A stretch of DNA of 64,000 nt, from assembly GCF_003721595.1 (NCBI RefSeq), contig NZ_RJJR01000012.1:124001-188000 (forward strand). Reading direction: 5' to 3'. This document shows, one piece after another, positions 45,981 to 54,273 of the stretch. Within the stretch, counting starts at the first letter, position 1. Every line of letters starts with the position of its first letter. The position numbers and the translations under genes were made by a program. This stretch comes from Hanamia caeni (GTDB lineage: Bacteria > Bacteroidota > Bacteroidia > Chitinophagales > Chitinophagaceae). The notes under the pieces were generated by a model. It worked only from the letters and a program-made list of their open reading frames with translations, was not told the origin of the DNA and searched no databases.

Positions 45981-47000
45981 ATGAATAAGGATATTTTAAA
46001 AGAAACAATAGCAGAGCTTTTTTCCGACCATAAAGGCTTGCTTGCTATGGATGAAAGTATAAGCACCTGCAATAAACGTTTTGCTGCTGCAGGGATTCCG
46101 GAAACTGTTGAGATGAGACGAAAATACCGGGAGTTGATCGTTACCACCAAAGGCCTGAACGAAGGAATTGGTGGTGCTATATTATTTGATGAAACAGTGA
46201 GGCAAAATACCAAAGACGGTATTCAAATGGCAGAAGCGCTGAAAAGAAACGGAATAATTCCAGGAATTAAAGTAGATAAACATGCAAAACCAATGGCTGG
46301 TTTCCGTGGTGAAAAAATCACCGAAGGACTGGATGGGCTACGTGAAAGGCTGGAGGAGTATAAAACTTTGGGAATGCGTTTTGCAAAATGGCGCGCCGTT
46401 ATTTCGATAGGTGAAAATATCCCATCCGTTGAATGCATAGAAGCCAATGCCGTTGCGCTCGCAAGATATGCAGCCTTATGCCAGGAAGCCGACATCGTGC
46501 CGATAGTTGAACCTGAAGTATTGATGGACGGAAATCATTCGATAGATAAATGTTACGAGGTGACAGAGCAGGTACAAAAAATACTTTTTTATCAGCTTTA
46601 TAAATACCGGATTGAAACAGAAGGAATGATTCTGAAACCAAATATGATTATACAGGGCGATGAAAGTGATGAAAAAAACAGCGTAGATAAAGTGGCTGAA
46701 TATACGGTTAACTGTTTGCTTGCATCAGTTCCTGCCAATGTTCCGGCGGTTGCTTTCTTATCCGGTGGCCAGCCGCCCGAACTGGCTACGGCTCATTTGA
46801 ATGCCATCAATAAAAATTATAAAAAACGTTTACCCTGGACTGTTAGTTTTTCTTTTGCAAGAGCCATTCAGCAACCTGCACTTGAAGCGTGGAACGGAAA
46901 GGATGAAAACGTAGAAAAAGCACAAGCTCTTTTGTACATGCGGGCTAAACTAAATGCCATAGCAAGGAGCGGTCAATATAATTTGAGCATGGAGAAATAA
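45981..47000 (+). CDS. Class I fructose-bisphosphate aldolase
   Basis: A 339-residue Schiff-base aldolase that cleaves fructose-1,6-bisphosphate to DHAP and glyceraldehyde-3-phosphate. Eukaryotic-type class I family: LLAMDESISTCNKRF, FAKWRAVISIGE with an active-site Lys, VPIVEPEVLMDGNHSI, and LKPNMI with the Schiff-base Lys. It lies 53 bp after glgP and 19 bp before pgm, so glucose-1-phosphate made by the operon can run through mutase and then glycolysis. Distinct from class II Fba. Confidence 0.92.
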   Translation: MNKDILKETIAELFSDHKGLLAMDESISTCNKRFAAAGIPETVEMRRKYRELIVTTKGLNEGIGGAILFDETVRQNTKDGIQMAEALKRNGIIPGIKVDKHAKPMAGFRGEKITEGLDGLRERLEEYKTLGMRFAKWRAVISIGENIPSVECIEANAVALARYAALCQEADIVPIVEPEVLMDGNHSIDKCYEVTEQVQKILFYQLYKYRIETEGMILKPNMIIQGDESDEKNSVDKVAEYTVNCLLASVPANVPAVAFLSGGQPPELATAHLNAINKNYKKRLPWTVSFSFARAIQQPALEAWNGKDENVEKAQALLYMRAKLNAIARSGQYNLSMEK

Positions 47001-47019
47001 AATCAATAAATTTACTGTT

Positions 47020-48663
47020 ATGAAAATAAGCCAGTTTGCAGGAAAGCCTGCTCCAGATGAGATTCTTGTAAATATCCCCCATCTAATCAGCGCCTATTAT
47101 TATGGCAAACCTGAACCGACTGTTCCGGAGCAACGTGTGGCTTTTGGAACATCCGGTCACAGAGGGTCTTCCTTGAATAATTCATTTAATGAAAACCATA
47201 TACTTGCCATTACACAGGCGATTTGCCTCTACCGCAAGCAGCAAAATATCGATGGGCCTTTATTCATCGGGATGGACACGCATGCACTTTCTTTGCCGGC
47301 ACATATTTCTGCAATTGAAGTATTGGCCGCCAACAATGTTGAAACGATGATTGCTGAAAATAATGAATACACGCCCACACCTGTCATTTCACACGCAATA
47401 CTAACGTATAACCGTACACGTAAAACCGGGTTAGCCGATGGAATTGTTATCACGCCTTCTCACAACCCGCCGGATGATGGAGGTTTCAAATACAATCCGC
47501 CTCACGGAGGCCCTGCTGAATCTTCTGTTACAAGCTGGATTGAAAAAAGAGCCAACGAAATTTTGGAAAATAATTTGAAAGAGGTAAGGCGTATGATTTA
47601 TAGCCAGGCGCTAAAAGTTTCAACCACGCATCAGCATAATTACTTTACTTCCTACATCAACGATCTTTCCCAGGTGCTGGATTTAAAAAAAATCAGTGAA
47701 TCAAAAATAAAAATGGCAGTGGATCCGCTGGGCGGGGCTGGTGTTCATTATTGGGAGCCTATAGCAGACCGTTATAACCTTAATCTTACTATTACCCAAA
47801 AACAAGTAGATCCTACATTCAGATTTATGACCGTAGACTGGGATGGCAAAATCCGCATGGATCCCTCATCGGGATATGCGATGCAAAGCCTGGTGGGATT
47901 AAAAGATAAATTTGATATTGCTTTTGCCTGCGACACAGATCACGACCGACATGGAATTGTAACAAGGTCTGTTGGCTTAGTGCCTCCCAATCATTATTTA
48001 TCCGTTTGTATATTTTATCTGTTCAATCACCGGCCCGAATGGGGAGAAAAAACATCCGTAGGAAAAACACTGGTGAGCAGCGGAATGATTGACCGTGTAA
48101 CGGCTATGCTTAAACGAAAAGTGGTGGAAGTGCCGGTCGGATTTAAGTGGTTTGTGGATGGGCTGCTGGATGGCTCGCTCGGCTTTGTGGGTGAAGAAAG
48201 CGCCGGCGCTTCGTTCCTTAAAATGAATGGTAATACCTGGACGACTGATAAGGATGGCATGATCGCAGCCCTGTTATCTGCTGAAATCACTTCTGCAACC
48301 GGGAAAGATCCAGGAGAGATTTATAAAGAACTGGCTGAAGAACTGGGCGATCCTGTGTATGATCGTATTGAAGCAAAAGCAACACCGGAACAAAAGAAAA
48401 AACTTGGCAAACTTTCTCCTTCTATGGTGCAGCAAAAGGAATTAGCAGGAGAAAAAATTACAAATATTCTCACCAATGCGCCGGGCAATAATGCACCTAT
48501 CGGCGGGTTAAAAGTTACTTCTGAAAATGGCTGGTTTGCCGCGCGTCCGTCAGGCACTGAGGATATTTATAAGATCTACGCGGAAAGCTTTAAAGGAAAA
48601 GATCATCTCGAAAAAATTATTGAAGAAGCGCAATCCATTGTGGACGATGCTTTAAAGAAATAA
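47020..48663 (+). CDS. pgm: Phosphoglucomutase (alpha-D-glucose-phosphate-specific)
   Basis: A 547-residue enzyme that interconverts glucose-1-phosphate and glucose-6-phosphate. The catalytic phosphoserine is Ser147 in TPSHNPPDDGG, the metal site is CDTDHDRHG, the sugar-binding loop is GEESAGASF, and the phosphate-binding loop is RPSGTEDIYKIYAE. The N-terminal FGTSGHRGSS is typical of the E. coli Pgm type. Last gene of glgP-aldolase-pgm, closed by a terminator. Confidence 0.95.
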   Translation: MKISQFAGKPAPDEILVNIPHLISAYYYGKPEPTVPEQRVAFGTSGHRGSSLNNSFNENHILAITQAICLYRKQQNIDGPLFIGMDTHALSLPAHISAIEVLAANNVETMIAENNEYTPTPVISHAILTYNRTRKTGLADGIVITPSHNPPDDGGFKYNPPHGGPAESSVTSWIEKRANEILENNLKEVRRMIYSQALKVSTTHQHNYFTSYINDLSQVLDLKKISESKIKMAVDPLGGAGVHYWEPIADRYNLNLTITQKQVDPTFRFMTVDWDGKIRMDPSSGYAMQSLVGLKDKFDIAFACDTDHDRHGIVTRSVGLVPPNHYLSVCIFYLFNHRPEWGEKTSVGKTLVSSGMIDRVTAMLKRKVVEVPVGFKWFVDGLLDGSLGFVGEESAGASFLKMNGNTWTTDKDGMIAALLSAEITSATGKDPGEIYKELAEELGDPVYDRIEAKATPEQKKKLGKLSPSMVQQKELAGEKITNILTNAPGNNAPIGGLKVTSENGWFAARPSGTEDIYKIYAESFKGKDHLEKIIEEAQSIVDDALKK

Positions 48664-48682
48664 TTTGCTGATTTTTACTGCT

Positions 48683-48720
48683 GCAGCCAGTAAAGAAACA
48701 AATAGGCTGCTTTTTATTTT
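48683..48720 (+). terminator. Intrinsic terminator after pgm
   Basis: GCAGCC (48683-48688) and GGCTGC (48705-48710) form a short stem with a 16-nt loop, directly followed by TTTTTATTTT. It lies 20 bp past the pgm stop codon. Confidence 0.65.
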
Positions 48721-48770
48721 ATGCAAAAAATTCTTAGCAATTTATATGGTATCTCAAACTAGATCACATT

Positions 48771-49844
48771 TTATAATCGGTTTAAAACTTCCTTCCCCAT
48801 GGCTTCGGTACCTAGTATCTTTTCCGGTTTCGTTTGAGGATCGGCAATATCTCTTGTGCGCCAGCCGGCTTTTAATACCTTATCCACTGCAGCAATTATT
48901 GCTTCTGATTCTTCTTTCATTTTAAAAGAAATGTCTAATAATAACGCTGCGGATAAAATGGACGCCAATGGATTGGCAAGGCCCTTTCCGGTGATATCGT
49001 GTGCCGAGCCATGTATTGGCTCATATACCCCCGTTCCATCGCCAACGGATGCACTGGCCAACATGCCCATCGAGCCTGCAATCTGCGATGCCTCATCGGT
49101 AAGGATATCACCAAATAGATTTGCCGTAACCACCACATCAAACCTTCGCGGATCTTTAATAAGCAACATAGCAGTTGCATCCACAAACTGGTGCTCCACT
49201 TCGATATCAGGATATTCAGTAGCAACTTTCTGAACTACTTCGCGCCACAATCTTGAGGTTTCAATTACATTGGCTTTATCAACAGAGCATACTTTTTTTC
49301 TTCTTGTGCGTGCTGCATCAAACGCTTTCCGTGCAATGCGCTCCACTTCATAGCGGCTGTATTCTGCTACATCATACGCAGTATCGCCGTTGTTCTTTCT
49401 TCCTTTTTCCCCGAAATAAATATCCCCGGTTAATTCGCGAAAAAAAAGAATATCCGCGCCTTTTAATATTTCGGGCTTTATGCTGGAAGCGTCAAGTAAT
49501 TCATCAAAAAGTTTAATAGGACGGATGTTTGCATATAATCCCAACTCCTTCCTCATTTTTAGCAAACCCTGCTCTGGCCTTACTTTTGCCGATGGGTCAT
49601 TATCATACTTAGGATGACCCACGGCACCGAAAAGCACAGCATCAGATTTACGCATTTTTTCCAGTGATTCATCAGGCAAAGGATTTCCTGTGGCCTCAAT
49701 AGCAACATGTCCTATCAGCGCTTCATCATAGCTAAACTCATGATTAAACTTTTCTGCAATTTTGTCCAGCACCTTTTTACCAACTGCGGTTACTTCCTGC
49801 CCTATTCCATCCCCCGGGACAATTAAAATATTTTTGTTTGCCAT
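48771..49844 (-). CDS. leuB: 3-isopropylmalate dehydrogenase
   Basis: A 357-residue NAD-dependent enzyme of leucine synthesis that also acts on 3-methylmalate in the citramalate route to isoleucine. Start MANKNILIVPGDGIG at 49844 is chosen over an in-frame ATG at 49871 that adds repeat-derived residues. Motifs: ELTGDIYFGEKGR, VDKANVIETSRLWREV and EPIHGSAHDITGKGLANPLA for NAD/substrate binding. Last gene of the leuC-leuD-cimA-fhb-leuB run. Confidence 0.95.
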   Translation of the reverse strand: MANKNILIVPGDGIGQEVTAVGKKVLDKIAEKFNHEFSYDEALIGHVAIEATGNPLPDESLEKMRKSDAVLFGAVGHPKYDNDPSAKVRPEQGLLKMRKELGLYANIRPIKLFDELLDASSIKPEILKGADILFFRELTGDIYFGEKGRKNNGDTAYDVAEYSRYEVERIARKAFDAARTRRKKVCSVDKANVIETSRLWREVVQKVATEYPDIEVEHQFVDATAMLLIKDPRRFDVVVTANLFGDILTDEASQIAGSMGMLASASVGDGTGVYEPIHGSAHDITGKGLANPLASILSAALLLDISFKMKEESEAIIAAVDKVLKAGWRTRDIADPQTKPEKILGTEAMGKEVLNRL

Positions 49845-49865
49845 AATTGTGAGGCAAGAGTTGTA

Positions 49866-49928
49866 AGGCAAAGAGGCAAGAGTAAAAAAGAAATGCCATT
49901 TACCTAATCAATCTTGCTTATTTTATTT
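49866..49928. repeat. 63-bp direct repeat, copy A
   Basis: Identical base for base to 50299-50361, 433 bp away, with near-identity continuing outward (49849 to about 49944). This copy lies between leuB and the four-helix-bundle gene and contains that gene's last codons and stop. Confidence 0.95.
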
Positions 49929-50277
49929 TTTGAATGATTGAATACAACATTTTGTCTATCTCTATACTTAAGTCTATAATTTCCTGATGCTTTTGTTCAC
50001 CTAAATATTTTAGGTTAAAAGCTATTTCAATTTGAGTTTGTAATTCATACAAAGAACCCACGGCTATTTGCAAAAATCTTTTATAATCATTGGTAGATTT
50101 TCTACCATATCCTTCCGCGATATTGCTTGGGATAGATATCGCGCTTCTTCTCAACTGGCTTGTCAAACCATATATTTCAGAATTTGGAAAAACCTTGGTG
50201 ATTTCATAAATGTTCATAACTAAAAGCATAGACTTTTGCCAAATAAAAAGATCCTTATACGATTTAATAATGCTCAT
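49918..50277 (-). CDS. Four-helix-bundle protein (S23 / 23S rRNA intervening-sequence family)
   Basis: A 119-residue four-helix-bundle protein. Family motifs: SYKDLFIWQKSMLLVMNIYE, LTSQLRRSAISIPSNIAEGYGR and the ending LGEQKHQEIIDL. The family was first seen encoded in insertions inside 23S rRNA genes of some bacteria, and solitary copies are common in Bacteroidota; its function is unknown. Start at 50277 (MSIIKSYKD) gives the usual length. It is inserted within the leu operon and bracketed by 63-bp direct repeats, with its own stop inside repeat A. It has no relation to leucine synthesis, so it looks like a passenger. Confidence 0.9.
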   Translation of the reverse strand: MSIIKSYKDLFIWQKSMLLVMNIYEITKVFPNSEIYGLTSQLRRSAISIPSNIAEGYGRKSTNDYKRFLQIAVGSLYELQTQIEIAFNLKYLGEQKHQEIIDLSIEIDKMLYSIIQKIK

Positions 50278-50298
50278 TAATGTGAGGCAAGAAATGTG

Positions 50299-50361
50299 AG
50301 GCAAAGAGGCAAGAGTAAAAAAGAAATGCCATTTACCTAATCAATCTTGCTTATTTTATTT
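50299..50361. repeat. 63-bp direct repeat, copy B
   Basis: Identical to 49866-49928. Lies between cimA and the four-helix-bundle gene, upstream of the latter. Just to its right is a sequence similar to the gene's own 3' end with a 3-bp indel, as if a second copy had once stood there. Confidence 0.95.
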
Positions 50362-50390
50362 ATTGAATTGAATATGATTTTGTTTATTGA

Positions 50391-50445
50391 TCTGCCTTTT
50401 TGCCTCTTTACCTCTTGCCTTTTGCTGCCTCTATCCTCTTGCCTT
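50391..50445. repeat. Degenerate GGCAAGAGG-type repeat tract after cimA
   Basis: On the minus strand the tract repeats GGCAAGAGG and AGAGGCA units with small variations. The same vocabulary appears at 49849-49892, 50282-50325 and 52661-52685, i.e. in three spacers of the leu operon. Confidence 0.6.
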
Positions 50446-51969
50446 CTAAATACTATTCAACATCTTCAAAGTAGACTTAATCGCGGCAACGGTTTGATCA
50501 CTGTCCAGCCCCCGTGTTTTAAATTCTCTCCCATTATGCCTCCAGGTGATGATGGTTTCACATAATGCATCGCTTTTTCCACCCGGCGGAATACGCACGG
50601 CATAATCTGTTAGCTCCGGGAGAACCATTTTCTTTTGTTTGTAGATTTTTTTCAAAGCATTCATAAAGGCATCATATTGGCCGTCGCCCTGGGCATGTTC
50701 TTCTACAGATTGCCCTTCTACCGTAATTTTTAAAGTGACCGAAGGATTCAAATCTTTGGAGTGGGTAAGTACATAATCTTCAATCCTTACTTTTTGCTGC
50801 ACTGCCACGCTGTCCAAAACATCAGAAATAATGTAAGGAAGATCGGCAGGACTCACAATCTCTTTGCGATCACCCAGCTCGATAATTCGTTGTGTTACTT
50901 TTTTCAGATCCTGATCAGATAAATGAATACCTAATTGTAAAAGATTATTTTCAATATTTGCTTTTCCACTTGTTTTTCCTAAAGCATATCTCCGCTGGCG
51001 GTCAAAACGCTCAGGCATCAGCTTGCTGAAATAGAGTTTATTTTTTTTGTCGCCATCAGCATGAATGCCTGCGGTTTGGGTAAAAACATTTTCTCCCACA
51101 ACGGGCCTGTTTGCAGCAATTCTGAAACCGGAAAAAGTTTCTACCAATTTGCTTACGCTATACAACGATTTTTCAGACACTGAAGTTTTTATTTCAGGCA
51201 AAAAATCATTAATGACAGCAATAGCGCTCGCCAACGGAGCATTTCCCGCTCTTTCGCCCATTCCATTTACTGTGAGGTGAACGCCGTGTGCGCCCGCCTT
51301 TAGCGCCTCTAACACATTTGCCGTACCCAAATCATAATCGTTATGTGCGTGAAAATCAAAATGAATTTTAGGATAGCGTTGAATGGTTTGAGAAATAAAG
51401 TCGAACGATTCTTTTGGCGTTAATATCCCCAATGTATCAGGAAGCATGACTCGCTTTATAGGCTGGGTAATTAAAAAATCAAGGTATTGAAAAACATATT
51501 CTTTAGAATGGCGCATTCCGTTGCTCCAATCTTCAAGATAAACATTGCAATCAATGCTTTTGGCTCTTGCCAATTTTATTACTTCTGCTATTTCAGCAAA
51601 ATGCTGCTCAGGCTTCTTTTTTAACTGATGCGTCAAATGATTTAATGAACCTTTGGTAAGAAGATTCATAACCCTTGCTCCGGCCTTCATCATCCATTCT
51701 ACGGAAACATCGCCATCCACAAAAGTCAGCACTTCTACCCTATCCAGCAGTTTGTTGGATTTAGCCCATTTTGTTATTTTTTTTACAGCCTCAAACTCTC
51801 CTTCCGACACGCGTGCAGAAGCGATTTCAATCCGGTCAACTTTTAATTCGGTTAAGAGAAGCTTCGCAATAGTTAATTTTTCTGCAGAAGAAAAGGAGAC
51901 GCCGCTGGTTTGCTCACCATCGCGGAGCGTAGTATCCATTATTTCTATATGTCGCTGGGATTTTGGCAT
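50446..51969 (-). CDS. cimA: (R)-citramalate synthase, Leptospira type (LeuA/CimA family)
   Basis: A 507-residue acyltransferase with an N-terminal TIM barrel and a C-terminal LeuA regulatory domain. It would condense pyruvate and acetyl-CoA to citramalate, the start of the threonine-independent isoleucine route. Sequence blocks match what I remember of the Leptospira interrogans enzyme much better than isopropylmalate synthase: LRDGEQTSGVSFS, NVYLEDWSNG, GDGQYDAFMNAL and DYAVRIPPGGKSDAL. Arg16, Asp17 and Glu146 (catalysis) and Leu81, Leu104 and Tyr144 (pyruvate pocket) fall at the same numbers. It would usually be annotated 2-isopropylmalate synthase. leuC, leuD and leuB can serve the later steps. 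Confidence 0.8.
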   Translation of the reverse strand: MPKSQRHIEIMDTTLRDGEQTSGVSFSSAEKLTIAKLLLTELKVDRIEIASARVSEGEFEAVKKITKWAKSNKLLDRVEVLTFVDGDVSVEWMMKAGARVMNLLTKGSLNHLTHQLKKKPEQHFAEIAEVIKLARAKSIDCNVYLEDWSNGMRHSKEYVFQYLDFLITQPIKRVMLPDTLGILTPKESFDFISQTIQRYPKIHFDFHAHNDYDLGTANVLEALKAGAHGVHLTVNGMGERAGNAPLASAIAVINDFLPEIKTSVSEKSLYSVSKLVETFSGFRIAANRPVVGENVFTQTAGIHADGDKKNKLYFSKLMPERFDRQRRYALGKTSGKANIENNLLQLGIHLSDQDLKKVTQRIIELGDRKEIVSPADLPYIISDVLDSVAVQQKVRIEDYVLTHSKDLNPSVTLKITVEGQSVEEHAQGDGQYDAFMNALKKIYKQKKMVLPELTDYAVRIPPGGKSDALCETIITWRHNGREFKTRGLDSDQTVAAIKSTLKMLNSI

Positions 51970-51990
51970 TTGTAATTTTTTTGAGCCTGA

Positions 51991-52587
51991 TTAGTATAAG
52001 CTCTTTTCAGCAAATGTTTGGATGTCATTTTTCATGGCCTGCAAATAATCAATGTCGTCAAAGCCATTCAACAAATTATGTTTTTTGTAGCCATTGATTT
52101 CAAATGATTCTTTTTCACCCGTAGCCAGGATGGTGATAGCCTGTTCCTGAAGGTCAATTTTCAATTCGGTTCTAGGATCTTTTTCAATTGCTTCAAAAAT
52201 TCTTATCAAAAATTCTTCACTTACCTGCACCGGAAGTATGCCGACATTTATTGAATTATTTTTAAAAATATCTGCGAAAAAACTGGAGACAACGGCACGA
52301 AAACCATAATCGTAAATTGCCCAGGCCGCATGTTCGCGGCTGCTGCCACTTCCGAAATTTTTACCACCTACTAATATTTTTCCTGAATAGATGGGATTGT
52401 TTAAAACAAAATCTTTTTTAGGAGAATCATCTGAATTGTATCTCCAGTCGCGAAAAAGATTATCACCGAAGCCTTTGCGCTCAGTAGCTTTTAAAAATCG
52501 CGCAGGAATTATCTGGTCTGTGTCTACATTTTCAATCGGCATAGGAACCGCTGTACTTGTCAGTACTGTAAATCTATCGTAAGCCAT
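51991..52587 (-). CDS. leuD: 3-isopropylmalate dehydratase small subunit
   Basis: A 198-residue subunit that with LeuC isomerises isopropylmalate (and citramalate) through a 4Fe-4S aconitase-type mechanism. Motifs: [13 protein letters not shown] and [17 protein letters not shown]. Downstream of leuC, 21 bp before cimA in the direction of transcription. Confidence 0.95.
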   Translation of the reverse strand: MAYDRFTVLTSTAVPMPIENVDTDQIIPARFLKATERKGFGDNLFRDWRYNSDDSPKKDFVLNNPIYSGKILVGGKNFGSGSSREHAAWAIYDYGFRAVVSSFFADIFKNNSINVGILPVQVSEEFLIRIFEAIEKDPRTELKIDLQEQAITILATGEKESFEINGYKKHNLLNGFDDIDYLQAMKNDIQTFAEKSLY

Positions 52588-52593
52588 TTTAAA

Positions 52594-52635
52594 TTGTAAG
52601 TCGTAAGTTATAAGTTGAGGTTATAAGTTGTAAGC
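52594..52635. repeat. Heptad-like TAAGT repeat tract between leuC and leuD
   Basis: About six imperfect 7-bp units (TGTAAGT, CGTAAGT, TATAAGT, TGAGGT, TATAAGT, TGTAAG) lie just upstream of leuD. A GGCAAGAGG unit follows at 52661-52685. Too short and irregular to be a CRISPR array. Confidence 0.7.
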
Positions 52636-52695
52636 CGAATGCTCAAAGCTGAAAGCTGGATGCCTTACGCCTCTTGCCTTCTGCGTCATGCATTT

Positions 52696-54099
52696 TCAAA
52701 GCAAATCTCTTGGGTCAGTCACTACTCCTGTAACTGCCGCTGCTGCGGCTACCAGCGGACTTGCCAGCATGGTTCGTGCGCCTGGCCCCTGCCTTCCTTC
52801 AAAATTCCTGTTGCTGGTGCTAACGGCGTATTTGCCTGCCGGAATTTTATCATCATTCATGGCCAGGCATGCTGAGCATCCAGGCTGACGCAACTGGAAT
52901 CCCGCTTCGGTTAAAATATCCAAAATACCTTCTTCCTTTATTTGTTGCTCTACTATGTGGGAACCCGGAACTATCCATGCAGTAACGTGGTCTGCTTTTT
53001 TCCTTCCTTTTATGATGGATGCAAATGCACGAAAATCCTCAATCCTTCCGTTGGTGCAACTTCCAATAAAAACGTAATCTACTTTTTTCCCGAGCATTGC
53101 ATCTTTTTCATGAAAACCCATATAATTCAGCGATTTTTCATAGCTGGCATTTCCACTTAACGTGTCATTTGAAACGGGGATGTGTTTGCTGATACCCAAT
53201 CCCATTCCCGGATTGGTGCCAAATGTAATCATCGGTTCAATGTCGGCTGCATCAAAATGATATTCTTTATCGAAAATCGCATCAGCATCTGTTTTCAGCG
53301 TTTTCCAGTAAAGCAACAAATTATCCCATTTTTCATTTTTGGGCGCTTTGTCTTTTCCTTTTAAATAGGCAAACGTTGTTTCGTCAGGGGCTACCATGCC
53401 GCCGCGTGCGCCCATTTCAATGCTCATATTACAAACGGTCATCCTGCCTTCCATGCTGAGGTTTTCAAAAACTTCACCGGCGTATTCCACAAAGTATCCT
53501 GTTGCGCCTGCGGCTGTTAATTTTGAAATGATATACAGCGCTACATCTTTTGCCGTGATTCCTTTTCCTAATTTTCCGTTTACACTGATGCGCATCTTCT
53601 TTGGCTTTGGCTGCATGATGCATTGCGAAGCAAGAACCATTTCCACTTCAGAGGTGCCGATGCCAAACGCAATAGCGCCGAATGCGCCGTGGGTAGAAGT
53701 ATGAGAATCACCGCAAACGATTGTAATGCCCGGCAAGGTTATCCCGTTTTCAGGGCCAACTACATGCACAATTCCGTTTTTCGGGTTATTCAAACCCCAG
53801 TGTGAAATTCCATATTTTGCAGAGTTCATTTCCAGCGCTTTAAGCTGGTTGGCGGAAAGCGGGTCCTGTACGGGCAAATGCTGGTTGATGGTAGGTGTAT
53901 TGTGATCGGCTGTAGCGAAAGTTTTTTCAGCATACATCACTTTTAATCCCCTGCTTTCAAGCCCCCTGAAGGCAACAGGACTCGTAACTTCATGAATAAA
54001 GTGCCTGTCGATAAATAAAACGTCTGGGCCGTCTTCGATTTTTCTGACGACGTGAGAATCCCAAACTTTATCGAAAAGCGTTTTGGAAGTATTGCTCAT
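52696..54099 (-). CDS. leuC: 3-isopropylmalate dehydratase large subunit
   Basis: A 467-residue aconitase-family subunit. The [4Fe-4S] cluster cysteines are visible in GSCTNGR and PGCSACLAM; other blocks are [14 protein letters not shown] and [13 protein letters not shown]. First gene of the leu run on the minus strand; the heptad tract separates it from leuD. The spacer upstream (54100-54273) holds no recognised feature. Confidence 0.95.
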   Translation of the reverse strand: MSNTSKTLFDKVWDSHVVRKIEDGPDVLFIDRHFIHEVTSPVAFRGLESRGLKVMYAEKTFATADHNTPTINQHLPVQDPLSANQLKALEMNSAKYGISHWGLNNPKNGIVHVVGPENGITLPGITIVCGDSHTSTHGAFGAIAFGIGTSEVEMVLASQCIMQPKPKKMRISVNGKLGKGITAKDVALYIISKLTAAGATGYFVEYAGEVFENLSMEGRMTVCNMSIEMGARGGMVAPDETTFAYLKGKDKAPKNEKWDNLLLYWKTLKTDADAIFDKEYHFDAADIEPMITFGTNPGMGLGISKHIPVSNDTLSGNASYEKSLNYMGFHEKDAMLGKKVDYVFIGSCTNGRIEDFRAFASIIKGRKKADHVTAWIVPGSHIVEQQIKEEGILDILTEAGFQLRQPGCSACLAMNDDKIPAGKYAVSTSNRNFEGRQGPGARTMLASPLVAAAAAVTGVVTDPRDLL

Positions 54100-54273
54100 T
54101 TTAAATTTTTGATTAGAAGCGCAAATTTCCTAAAAAACCTTTAAATATTTTGCATTTAATTTAAAAGCTAATCGTTAAAATCCGTTTTGTCGTTTGAGAA
54201 AAAATCAAAAGCGTATTCAAAGCAAAAGCACGGGACTTTGCAGGGAAGGCTAAATAAGTGGCAGAAGGGTTTT

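Noticed and set aside
49918..50277. Four-helix-bundle gene as a transposase or phage gene
   Set aside because: The sequence matches the S23/IVP family, not a recombinase; no inverted-repeat ends or integrase were found. Only the flanking direct repeats suggest mobility.
52594..52685. Repeat tract near leuD considered as a CRISPR array
   Set aside because: Units are 7-9 bp and irregular, with no spacers of constant length and no cas genes in the window.
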